Below, piece after piece: positions 1 through 10,898 of a stretch of DNA of 64,000 nucleotides. Below the pieces are notes generated by a model. It searched no databases. It was not told the DNA's origin and saw only the letters and a list, made by a program, of their open reading frames with translations. This DNA is from Chlorella sorokiniana (taxonomy: Eukaryota; Chlorophyta; Trebouxiophyceae; Chlorellales; Chlorellaceae). How positions within the stretch are numbered: the first letter of the stretch is position 1; every line of letters begins with the position of its first letter. The DNA is taken from the NCBI GenBank assembly GCA_025917655.1, contig CP084614.1, forward strand, positions 1,054,001 to 1,118,000, written 5' to 3'. The position numbers and the translations under genes were made by a program.

Positions 1-510
1 AGTAAAGCCTCCAGCAGCCAGTCCTTCAATCGAGGGCGTGGCCGCAGACTGGTGGCTGGCTTGGGACCTGCGCTGACCCTCCCACCTCCCACACCCCAGC
101 ACAATTTTGCTGGCTCCCCATTCGGCTCGCCAGCCTCCTGACGCTCACCCTCGCTTTCAAAAAATCTTCCGTGCAACATCCTGGCACGGCGCCCAATTCA
201 AAGCTGCTCTATTGTACACGTCTTTTGCTGACGCAGCTGAATGCAGCTGCATGCACACCATATGTGCAAGAACGAAAGAAGTGGAAACAGGGTATCCGAG
301 AGTGGCAGCGGTGGCAGGCAGTACAAGAGCTGGTGGGCAGGTGCGCAGTCAGAAGGAAGCTGTAGGGTCAGGGGCGGAAACCCCGTGGTCATCAGTGCTG
401 GGCTCGTCACGTAGGGCTGCTGGCCTCAGCCAGCAGACTGGTTGCAGGGACCAATGCGATCTCCTGATGAAATACCAATGCGATCTCTGATGAAATGCGG
501 TCAAGTGTTG
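1..510. other. left-edge stretch, no supported gene
   Basis: A short open frame on the plus strand runs from base 1 to about 141 and ends in a stop. It could be the last exon of a gene lying to the left, but it has no recognisable motif. The rest is the 3' flank of the minus-strand transporter that ends at 511. I see no RNA gene or repeat here. Confidence 0.3.
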
Positions 511-3027
511 TCACACGCGCAGCTCGCTCCCGGGGTGGCTAGCATCCCGCCTCCCGCCGCAGCCCCCGTCGGCCGGAGGCACGGCCTGCGCGCCGCCCTC
601 CTCCTCGGCTGCAGCAGCAGCCTCGGCGGCCTTGTCCGCTGCTGCTCGCGCCACGGCCCTCTGGCTGTCTCGCCACTGGAAGGCCAGATAGATGGTGACG
701 GCCGCCACTGTGACGACGGCGCCCACAATCTGCAGGCGGCGGTGCAGGCGGCGCTCGGATGCATGCCGCAGGCCGCCCGCCACCCCACCGGAAGGGCACG
801 GGTTGGCCACCGCTCCCCAGCTTGCTCCCCAGCTTTGTTTTCTCACCTGCAGGGCATCGGTGATGAGGGTGGCCCCCAGCATGACCTTGGACAGCACGAT
901 GGAGCAGACGAGGCGCAGGCCGTAGAACATGCTGATGGTGGGGCGCCCAGCTGCCAGGTGGCGTGCTGCGCTCATGACGAGGGAAGGGGGAGGGGGAGGA
1001 AGGGCGCATTGGCCAGCGCCTCACCGGGCAGCAGGACACAGCACAGGCGGGGAGGGCCGGTTGGGGCTGCTTCCCTCCTGGGCAGCACCTGGGCATGCAC
1101 GTGCGATGCGCACTGCACTTCGGCGGAAGGAATCTACGCGTGCAATGCAATGCACCCCTCAACGCCCCTCCCCTGCCCCCGACCCGTCCTCCCCCCCCCC
1201 GCCCAGGCCTGGTGCCCCGCCCACCTGGATGCAGAAGTTCGCCCCTATGCATACAACCGAAGACACAAGCACCAGCACAGCCCAGCTGCCGGCGGACCAC
1301 CCTTCAAACTGGCCCCCCAGTCCGTTCCGTCGATGGGCAGGGTGAGGGGCAGCAGCAGCAGGACGCAGAACACCAGGTAGCAGTACTGCGGCGGGGGCAG
1401 GAGGAGGTGGCAGCAAGGGACGTGTTTGGAGGGTTGAAAGGGGTTGAGCCGCTGCTCCCTCCCCAGTCCCCACCACGCGCGCCCACTCGCCAGCATTCCA
1501 TGCCGCCATTCCGCTGAGAACTGCCCCACAACCGCTGCCCCCACCTGCAGCTGTGCGCTGGTGAAGCCCAGCCTGCGGAAGGCCTGCAGGCTGCAGAAGT
1601 AGAGGATGGTGCTGGCCATGGAGCAGAGGGAGAGGCCGAAGCCGAGCCAGCCGCGCCAGCCGTCCAGGCCGCCGCTGGAGGTCTGCAGGGGGGGGGTCAA
1701 ACCAGGGCGCGTCAGCGGCGCTGCACGCACTGCTGGCAGAGCATCTGCGGGGCGCCTGTGGGGGCGGTGGAGTGGGCGTCAGCCGCCCCCGGCTCACCCG
1801 GCCGATGCTGGGCACGATGACCATGGCGGCTCCGCCCAGCATGAGCAGGGAGGAGGGCCAGATGATCCAGGGCAGCTGGTAGCGCAGCAGCAGGCGCTGG
1901 AAGAGGGCCACGCCGATGACCACAAACATCTGCGCCAGCTGGACTGCAGGCAGGGGGTGGGGAGGGGCCAGGAGGGGAGCAGGGTGGCTTGGGTGGGCAG
2001 CAGGCACAGCGTTCAAGCCCCATGCATAGGAGGCAGGCAAGGTCCAAGTCCGGCCCCGGACGTGCGGCCCTGCACGGCGGCGACTTTACCGCATCTGAGC
2101 AGCGCCTCACCCAGGGCGGCGTCGACGAAGCCTGGGGCCACCACCTGGCACAAGAAGGCGACGGAGAAGGTGAGGGTGGTGGCGCTGAGGGCCGAGTAGT
2201 AGACGAGGCGGGGGCGGCTGCGCCCCGCCTCCCGCACACGCCGGGACAGCCCCGCGCAAGCGGCACCTCCGGCCGCAGTGGCATCGCCTCGCCCGGCCGC
2301 GGCTCCAGCGTGCTGTCGCTGGGCTGCAGGCAAGGGGGGTGCTGCTGCCGCGGAGAGCTGCTCGCCTCCCGGTCCCTGGCAGCTGCCGCTTCATCCCCGC
2401 TAACGGCCGGGGTCAGGCCGCAGCTGCTGCCCTCAGCCTCCCTGGGGACGGCGAGGCCGAAGGCGTGGCACACTCGCTCTTGGCAGCAGCTGCGCTGCGC
2501 CCGGGCTGCTGGGTTTGGGGCATGTGCTGCCGCTTGAGCTGCTGGGTCCGGTGCACCAGTTTGACGCATCGCAGGCTTGCATCCAGGAGCAGCATGCTCG
2601 CCAAGCCAAGCGAGGTGACGAGCAGCGCCAAGCGCAGGGCAGGTAGGGGCGGTGTGGGCTTGATCTGGGAGGGGATGGCAAGAAAATCAATTGCCCAACA
2701 GCATGCGACCGTCGGTCGGTCCTCGGCAGCCGCCGCTGCATTGTATCCCAGCGCATCTGGCATGCATGCGTCTAGGAGCATATGTTGCGCATTTAGAAGC
2801 CTCATCACATCGCAATAACACCCGCGCCGGTGCCCCGCACAAATCAACAAAAGTCCGAAAGAATTGCAACTCCACTAGGCCGGTTCCCCTGCAGCTCCCA
2901 CTAGACTCACTTGTAACCAGCGATTCATGACCCCGAAAAGAGCCACCAAAACGTGCGCTGCGATCGCAACGCCCACCCAAACCAGCAGGCGCCAGCCCGA
3001 GGGCCCGCTCCCAGGCCCTGGCGGCAT
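511..3027 (-). CDS. EamA/drug-metabolite-transporter-like membrane protein
   Basis: Multi-exon gene encoding a polytopic membrane protein of the drug/metabolite transporter (DMT, EamA-like) type. The order of hydrophobic segments supports this: an N-terminal helix near WVGVAIAAHVLVALFGV (about 2930-3000), helices near 2600 and 2170-2230, then MFVVIGVALFQRLLLR with PWIIWPSSLLMLGGAAMVI (about 1820-1930). Later segments lie at 1570-1670, 1330-1390 and 1230-1300, and the last pair at about 700-950. The final helix, QIVGAVVTVAAVTIYLAF, follows a GATLITDALQ-like stretch, the usual end of DMT proteins. Exon 1 ends at 2911 before a GTGAGT donor. The ATG at 3025-3027 is my choice because it directly precedes the first helix. 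A charged Ala/Glu-rich tail ends at the stop at 511. Substrate unknown; a nucleotide-sugar or metabolite carrier is possible. Confidence 0.7.
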
Positions 3028-3824
3028 CGCGAGCCCACAAGCACTGTTCTGGAAACGAATGCGCGTTGGGTGAGGTGGTAAACGCTCAGATGTCCCATCA
3101 GGCTTGCTGCCGCTGCATCTTCTGCCGTTTTCCATATGCCCGGACTTGATTATCAATCATGATGATCATCAGGCAAAGCCCACTAGATGGGGACCTTATA
3201 TCTTCTGGACGACAAACGGATCTGGGTGGAGATGGATGGAACCAACTATGGCAAAGTCACAAACCATCACCTTCTGGCGGATGCTCCAGTCCGCCAGCGC
3301 TTGCGACACGCATCTTCGCGCTGACGCTGGCAGCTTGTCCCACAGCTGATCTTCCTGCAAGATAGAAATGGCTACTATGCTGGAGTATAGGTGAGGTTCA
3401 CGCTAGTGCCCTCCCATCCCCGTCGTAAATGTCCCCTGCAGAGGCCCATGCCGTGCTCCCTGCCGTCACCGCCACCGCCACCTGGCCAGCATGGAAACCG
3501 CATGGCGACCCTCTGCACCAAATACAGGTAGTACCCTGTTCGCACACCAATTGACATCAAATTCGTCTCATACATTACTGGTGTGCGCTTCGCAAGCTTG
3601 CCCGGAAACCCTCGCGCAACCCAAGGTGAGTTCGGCCTCTTCGCCGCGCTTTCAGCCTCAGCAAGACACAGATCTCTACGATTGCGTAAGAAAGAGAGTT
3701 GAAAGGCTGTTCGCAGGCTTATTGCGGAGGGCCGCCCCGACTTGAGTCGGCGGGAGAGCCCGCTGCCGGCGCCGATTGCACTGACTTGCACATTCACTCC
3801 TGTGCTGTTGCAGGCCGGCAGATA
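3028..3824. other. divergent intergenic region
   Basis: About 800 bases between the start of the minus-strand transporter and the start of the small plus-strand gene. It should hold the 5' untranslated regions and promoters of both. I see no conserved coding segment. AT-richer patches occur around 3140-3250 and 3530-3560. Confidence 0.4.
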
Positions 3825-4433
3825 ATGGTCAAGGTGGGATACATATACTGGTAGTTGTTATGTGTTTCCTACGACTACGTAATACATCATCATGAGATAC
3901 CTGTTCCACGGTGCAGGCTGGCAAAGCGGCCACTGCAAGTGGCAGTGGCAGGGCCCCTGCTACGCCCAAGAAGAGCGGACCGAGAGTGGATGCAAAGAAA
4001 TTTTTGGCCTCAATACCTATTCGGAAGTCACTTCCAAAAGAGAGAGACGTGCGCATCAGCTTGCTTGCTGCAGAATTAGCTGGTGCACACGAGTGCACCT
4101 TCCAGGTTCTACCTCACTGACGCGCCCTCTGCTGCTGGTGTTGCAGAACTAAGGGAACATGATCGTGCGGAGTACAAGAAGGTGGAGAGGAAGGTGGAGC
4201 TGGTGAAGGACATGTGCACGAAGCTGGAGCAGGCTGGGCATCGCAACCTGGCCCGCACGCTGCTCCAGGCGCTGCGCGAGGAGCCCAACATCAGTAGGTG
4301 GCAGCTGCGCTCCACCAGGCAGTCAAAACCAGCCGCTGCTCACGTGGCCGTCAACCCCGTTCTCACCACTGCCTTGCCATCACTTGCAGAGGGCGCCATT
4401 TCTGAGATCATGGTGGAAGGGCTGGAAGACTAG
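3825..4433 (+). CDS. small charged helical protein, unrecognised
   Basis: A four-exon gene is supported by splice signals and phase: exons 3825-3833, 3917-4090 (approximate 3' end), 4147-4293 and 4390-4433. Joined, they encode about 121 residues. The first third is Lys/Ala/Gly/Pro-rich and disordered. It is followed by DAKKFLASIPIRKSLPKE and a long charged helix containing ELREHDRAEYKKVERKVEL, then a short acidic C-terminus ending GLED. The helix looks like a coiled-coil or protein-binding segment. There is no transmembrane segment or signal peptide. I do not recognise the family and assign no function. The very short first exon is plausible but is the weakest part of the model. It is transcribed away from the transporter to its left and towards the phosducin-like gene to its right. 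Confidence 0.5.
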
Positions 4434-4651
4434 GAGCCACCAAGCTTGAAGAGCTGATCATACAGGGCCCTCCCTGCTAGCACGACAAGGAACTTAGTGC
4501 TTGCCATCCCTGCGACGCACTAATTGGTATGTTCAGCAGTGTATTGAAGGCAACCAAAACAGAGCGGGAAGCAACGTCAGCATAAAAAAGGAGCACAGCA
4601 GGAGGGAGCCGCGGCACAAGGAGGGGTGCAGCGGAGCACGCTCCACACGCG

Positions 4652-6143
4652 TCAGTCAAAGTCCGAGTCCTCGTCCTGGCCCTGCTGCCGCTCGCCCTCC
4701 TGCCGCTGTATCAGCAGCCGGCTGACCAGGTCGCGCACTTGCTGCTCCTGGTGCTCGGCGTCGCCGCACACCTCTCCGTGCCGGTTCAGGCTGATGGCCA
4801 CCTGGCGGCAGGGTGGGGGTGGGGCCATGTCAGGCTGCTGCAGCCCTGAGCTCCTGGCTGCCTGGCATCCACGCCTGCAACCAAAGCCCGCGCTGGCAGC
4901 CCCTCCCCCTCTGCACCCAGCTGGGCCATCTGCAGGGCGCTCAGGGCAGGCGGGCGAGCGCCGCACAGTGCTGCCTCGCCTCCACCGCTCACCAGCTCGG
5001 GGCTGGTGCTGGCGCCGCCAAACTGGCGCAGCCCCACCAGCGTGTGCGCGCACTTGCCGTCGCGGTACAGCAGCACAGTGGGCAGGTTGTCGTCGGGGTA
5101 CCCAGGTATGCACTCTGCGGCGGCGGCGAAGGCAGTGGGTGAGGGTGAGCAGGCAGGTGGGGATGAGGACGGCATGGGGGCTTTCGCACTCCTGATTGTG
5201 TGTGTTTAAGGGGGCAGCGCTGCCCTGGCCCTTTGTGCGCGGTTCACGCCGGCAGCCTCGCCTCACCTGTGCTGACAATCTTGACAAACTTGGTGGCGGG
5301 GTACTCGCGGGCCACCTCCACCAGGCACTGGTTCAGGATGCAGCAGTCTTGCACGCTGCACGGGGGGCCGCCAAGGTTGCATGGGTGGGAGGTTCCAGCC
5401 TGGCCCACCCGCAGCTGCGCCCAGTGCCGGGCGGCTGGCAGGCAGCTCGCAGCAGCTGCACCAGGCGGTCGCGCAAGCCGGCCCGAGCGGCATGCAAGCG
5501 CGCCTGCGCCGCCCCCGCCCCCACCTGTCCTTGTAGAGGTGGCACACCACCCAGACCCCCGCCGGCGCCTGCGTCACCTGCGCCACCCAGTCGCTGCGCC
5601 GGATCTCCTCCAGCGCGCAAAGCGCGGCCGCTGCGGCCCCCTGCGCAGCTCCTCCAGCCGCTTGCGCCTGGGAGCGCGCGGTGGCAGGCACAGGGGGCAA
5701 AGGGTGGGAACACTGGGCGGTGCGCGGGGTGGAGACAGCATGCCAAGCGGCGCGTGTCTGGGGCGGCGTCGGCAGGCGGCGGCAGGGCCGCGAGGCAGCC
5801 AGGCCGGGGGACCCACCGGTATTCCGCCAGGAAGCGGTCGTCGCCCACCTCCTCCTCCAGCTCCTCCAGCTCCTCCGCACTCTTCTTGTCCAGCCAGGCA
5901 GCATCCCGCTGCTCCTCCTCCTCGGGGGCGTACGCCTCCGGCTTCCAACCGGGCTCCTGCGGTGAGCAGCACGACAGGGGAGGCGTCGGGAGCGAAGCGG
6001 GAGGGAGCGGGCCTGCCGTGCTGGCCGCCTGCCGGCCCGCGCAGGCCTACCTTGGTCGGCAGGTTGCCCAGTTTGCGTTGCACATCATCCCACTGCGTTG
6101 TATCCTCCTCGTTGCCCCTGTAGACAGTGTGATAGTCCGTCAT
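4652..6143 (-). CDS. phosducin-like protein (thioredoxin-fold chaperone cofactor)
   Basis: Six exons at about 6051-6143, 5817-5956, 5525-5667, 5267-5355, 4993-5114 and 4652-4801 give a protein of about 245 residues, the usual size for phosducin-like proteins 2/3. The N-terminus (MTDYHTVYRG, then TTQWDDVQRKLGNLP) matches the conserved WDDIxRKxGxLPP helix. A Glu-rich segment follows, with FLAEYRRKRLEELR. Then comes a thioredoxin-like fold: VWVVCHLYKD, CCILNQCLVEVAREYP, KFVKIVSTECIPGYPDDNLPT, VLLYRDGKCAHTLVG and GLRQFGG. The tail is acidic (DEDSDFD). In this family the protein works with the cytosolic chaperonin CCT to fold clients such as actin and tubulin. Exon phases join without frame breaks, so this is one of the cleaner models in the window. 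Confidence 0.88.
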
Positions 6144-6431
6144 AGCGATCTTTCGCTTTGAACAAGCTGCTCTGGTTGTCCAAGTATGCTTGAATCAATT
6201 GCGATCCCGATCAAGGGCAGGATGCCCTTCTTTGGGAAGTCCTCTTGAGTGCCTGCCAGCCTGGCTTCAATGCATCTTTGCTCAAGTCTGGACCCCTTTT
6301 CTGTGATCCTCGCTCCTGCATCTGTGTGTCGGCAGGCCATCCTCATCTTTAAGAAACTCAAACAGCCCTGGCACGGGCAATCCACCGATCCATGGTTTGA
6401 GTTGTGAGGGTTGCCAGCCTGCGACATTGCA

Positions 6432-9400
6432 ATGCCGGCAAAGAAAAAGACCGAGCCGGTGGTTGGCCAGCGATCCATATCGGCGTTCTTTTCGGCGAAG
6501 CCCAAGGCCGCCCAGGTGAAAGCCCCTGCTCTCCCTGGTAGCCTGCCCACCCGGCTCGATGTTGGTATTGAATGCGAAATCTCATCATGCACCCCCTCCA
6601 TCAGCTTGCCGTGCAGGCCGACTCCCCAGCCGCCGCGGCATCTCCCGCCAAGCTGCTCAAACCGGGTCCTGCTGCCGATGTGAGCAGCGCCAAGGCCGAC
6701 GCTGCAGATGGCACCACCGCGCAGTCGCCGCCTCGGCAGGTCGCCCCTCCTGCGGCATCGAAGCGCAAGGCGGCGCCGAAGAGCGTCGCCTCCGCCAAGG
6801 CGGCACCGAAGAGCGGTGCCCCCGCCAAGGCGCCTGGCGGCTGCGCTCTGGGCCCTGATGACGTGGGCAAGTCTGTGAGGGTTTACTGGCCAGACGACGA
6901 TGCCTGGTACCTTGGAGACATCAAAGGTGTGTGGGTGGGCGGGGGATCCACTGTTGTCGTTGACCTGCTCAGCGCAGGCTGACCCTGGGGGCATTCGCTG
7001 CGTTCAACGCTGGTGCTGAGCGCTGCTTTGCCCGCTGCCACCGCCCCCTGCAGAGCTCGCCCCCGCCAGCAGCAGGTGCCTCGTGCTGTATGACGACGGC
7101 GACGAGGAGTGGGTGGACTTGGGCCAGGAGAAGTGGGCCTGGGCGGACCGCACCGCCGACAAGCGCAAGCGCGCCAGGGCGGCAGGTGCGGGGCGGGTCG
7201 GCCGCGCCCGGTTGGGTGGGACGGGCCTATCCGCCTGCCGAGCCTCGCTGGCCACAGGCTGCGTGGCAGTATGTATTCATGCGCTGCGTGCCGGTGCGTC
7301 ATTGCCTCGGGCGCAGGGCGCAAGCGCAAGGCGGCGGTCGTCGAGAGCGACAGCGAGGGCGACGGCGCAGCCTCCGGCAGCGAGTACGCCGTCAGCGAGG
7401 AGGGGGGGCGAGCAGCGACGACGACGCGTCTCTGGCCAGCGAGAGGGGGAGGAGGAGGAGGAGGAGCTGTCTGCAAGCGACAGCAGCCCGCCGGTGAAGG
7501 GCAGGAAGCGCAGCGGCGGCAAGCCTGCCGCGCCCGCTGGCCGCGGCCGGGCAGCTGCCGCTCGCAGTGGCGGCGCCAAGGCGGCGGCAGCGGCGGCAGC
7601 GACGCCGGTGGCCGTGAACGGCAGCGTGGGCCTGACACCTGGCTCCAACGCCGCCAGCGGCCTGCCCACGGCGGCGAGGGCCAGCGGCGCCAGCACCGCG
7701 GCGCGGCCGCCCCGCCCTCGCTGCCCGCCAAGACGCCCGGCACGGGCGCCACCTCGGCCTCCCTGGCGCGCGTGCTGGATGGCAGCACGCCCATGACTGG
7801 CAGGACAGGTGGGTGCGCTCGGTGGGCGGCAGGGGCGCAGGCACTTCGAGCCACGGCAGCGCTCGCTGGGCCACTGGGGCAGCTGCGTGCCTGGCATGCG
7901 GCTCCGCATCACGCTTGGTTGCCAGCCGCGTGACACGGCTCCACGCCCCCTCCCCCGCTTCCCGCCAGGCGCCGGCGGCGACACCCCCGCCAGCGCTCTG
8001 CGCGAGGACGCGGCGCCGCGCTTCAGCGGCCGCGACCTCTCCGCCTTTGCCTTCCTCCACCCGGACAACATCCGCGACGCCCAACGCCGCCGCCCCGACC
8101 ACCCGAGTGAGCGGCGCTGCCCCGCGTGCGCCTGCGCTGCCGCGGACCGGCATCCATTTATCTGCTGCTTTCCCAAACAGAGCGTGGCGCTGCAGCCCTT
8201 CCACGCCATGCGCCGGCTGCCGCTGCCGCTGCCCATGCCCAGTCTGGGAGGCTCTGTGGGGCAAGGTGCATGTGGGCGCCGCTGCAAGCGGGGGCCCCTC
8301 GCCCTCTCCTCAACTGGCTGCTGGGCCACTGCTCTCCATCCCCCCTTGCCCCCATTGCAGCTACGACCCGCGCACGCTCTTCATCCCCCCAACTGGTTCA
8401 AGGAGGCCAAGGTGTCGCCGGGGCAGCAGCAGTGGTGGGAGTTCAAGGCGCGCCACTATGACGCCATCCTGCTCTTCAAGATGGGCAAGTTCTACGAGCT
8501 CTTTGAGATGGACGCGCACCTGGCGGTGGAGACCCTGGGCCTCTCGTACATGAAGGTGGGGAGGCGGCCTGTGGGTGGGTGGTTGGGTGCCCGGGGGCGG
8601 GGGGGCGCCAGGGGTGCCCAGGGGTTTAAGGGGTTTAAGGTGCAACGCTGCCCAGGCAACCACTTTCACCTGGGCAGGTGCTGGAACAGAGCGCACAGGC
8701 AGCGAGGGGCATGCAGAGGGAGCTGCCAGCCTCTGCCTGCGCAGCTCGCCGGCCTGCCCAGGCGCCTGCTGCACCCGCTCCCCCTCCCCCGAGCGCCTGC
8801 AGGAGAGAAGCCCCATGCCGGCTTCCCGAGGCTTCATACCACGAGATGGCGGAGAGGCTGGCCCGTGCCGGCCACAAGGTGCGCTTGCTTTGGGCCCGGG
8901 CGTGATGGTTGCTCGCATGCTCGCACGCTCACAGGCATGTGGGCTGCCCCGGCGGGGCGCGCGCGGGGTGTCGGACGCCTGTGCCCCTGCTGCCACTGCC
9001 GCCTTGTCGCTGCTGGGTGTGCCCACGGCCGCTGCGCTGCGCCGCTGGCCCCCACCCCCTGCAGGTGGTGGTTGTGGAGCAGACGGAGACACCTGACATG
9101 CTCAAGACGCGCAACGAGGAGCGCACGCGGCAAGGCCTGAAGAAGGTACGTACGCGTGTGTGGTGGTGGTGGTGGTGTGTGTGTGTGAAGGGGGGGCGGG
9201 GGCTGGTGAAGCCACTCCCTCCCTTTCTACATTTGCAACTCTGCCGGGAGACGGGACGAGCGGCAGCCGCCCCTGCAGTTGTGCCGCCATCAACCGTTGC
9301 CGCCCAAGGCCAGGGGCCGGGACGTCCCGCTGGCGACTGGGTGCCCACGTGCCTCCCGCTGCCCTCCCGGCCCGCCCGCCCCCTGCAGGAGACGGTGGTG

Positions 9401-10867
9401 CGGCGGGAGAGGGTGGCGGTGCTGACGCAGGGCACGCTGACGGATGCCGAGATGCTGGGGGGCAGCCGGAGGCTGCCTACCTCATGGCGCTGGCGGAGCT
9501 GGCGGTGCCGCGTGAGTGCGCCCTGGAGGGGGGTTCACAAGGGGGAAGGCTTGGCACATGCGGTCTATCGCACGCAAGGCTGCAAGCAGACCCCAGCCCG
9601 CTCCGCTGTGCTGCGCTGACCACATCACGATGCCCCTGCCACCCCCACCACGCCCCCACACGCACTTCACGCTCGTGCTCACGCCGCCGCCGCCGCCCCC
9701 GCCCCGCAGCCGAGCTGATGGCGGCGAGCGAGGCCAGCGGCGCGCCCCGCGGTGTGGGTGGGCGCCTGCGCCGTGGACGCCGCCACGGGCCAGGTGCTGC
9801 TGGGGCAGTGGCTGGACGACGAGCTGCGCTCGCAGGTGGGGGCGACTGTTGTGATGTTGGTTGCTTAACAGCGCAGGAGGGCACTCGTTGAAGCAGCCCA
9901 GTCTCTCATTATTTTTGGGCCGGGCAGCAGGGTGGACGCTGGCTGCACCGCTGCGTCCGCAGCCCTGGGCATGTGGCGCCATCCTCACCCCCGAGCAAGC
10001 GTGCGGAGTGACGGTCCCCCACGCCTGCCGCCCGCCCTGCACTTCAGCTGCGCGCCGTGCTGACGGCGGTGCAGCCTGTGGAGCTGGTGGTGGCGCGGGG
10101 GAGCTGTCGGCTGCGGCGCGCAAGGTGGCGCGCGGCATACTGCGCGCCCCGCGCTTCAACGAGCTGCCGCTGGGGACGGGGATGGGCAGGTGGGTGCTCA
10201 GGGGCAGATGGCGGGGAGGGGCAAGGTGGGCGTCTGGGCTGGCTGGGCACACAAGCTTTCTTGCGTTGCCGTCGTGCAGACGCGCCCCTGCATGCAGGAT
10301 TTAGATGCATCGCTCTGCGCCGTCTGGCTCATTTTCCTCTTCTTTCTTCTTTGTTTCTCCTGCCACAGTTCTGGGATGCCTACACCGTTTGGCATCGCCT
10401 GGACGAGGGGGTACTGGCCCGAGGGCGCGGAGCTGCCCCCGGCCCTAGCCGCGGTGCGGGCGGGCGCGCGCCGCGCAGGCGGCGGCGGCGCACGCGCTGG
10501 GCGGCTGCCTCAGCCACCTGCGGGACGTGCTGCTGGACAAGCAGGTGGGTGGCTGGCTGGCTGGACGGGAGAGGCTCGCGGGTGCAGCGGGAAACAGGGC
10601 AGGACTGCACCTCTGCAGCGTGCGCTATGCAAGGCCTGCCACATGCTCTCCTTCCTGCTTGTGAGCTCAGGCTGGGCCCAAGCACCCCTCACCCCCATGC
10701 ACCTGCCCCCTTTCTGTTCCCAGGTGCTGGCAGCGGGGCGCGTGGAGCAGCTGGGCGAGGTGTTTGGCATCGGCGCGGGGCTGGGCGGCAGCGGCGGCGG
10801 CGGGGACGCCGCAGCGGGCAGCCCGCAGTACATGGCCCTGGACGGCGCGGCCCTGGAGAACCTGGAG

Positions 10868-10898
<31 letters not shown>

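Noticed and set aside
8615-8641. Two telomere-like GGGGTTTAA units
   Set aside because: Only two copies, inside an MSH6 intron, and not the usual TTTAGGG. Chance low-complexity sequence is enough.
9482-10252. Minus-strand open frame opposite MSH6
   Set aside because: It crosses plus-strand exons and introns of MSH6 and has no motif or likely codon use.
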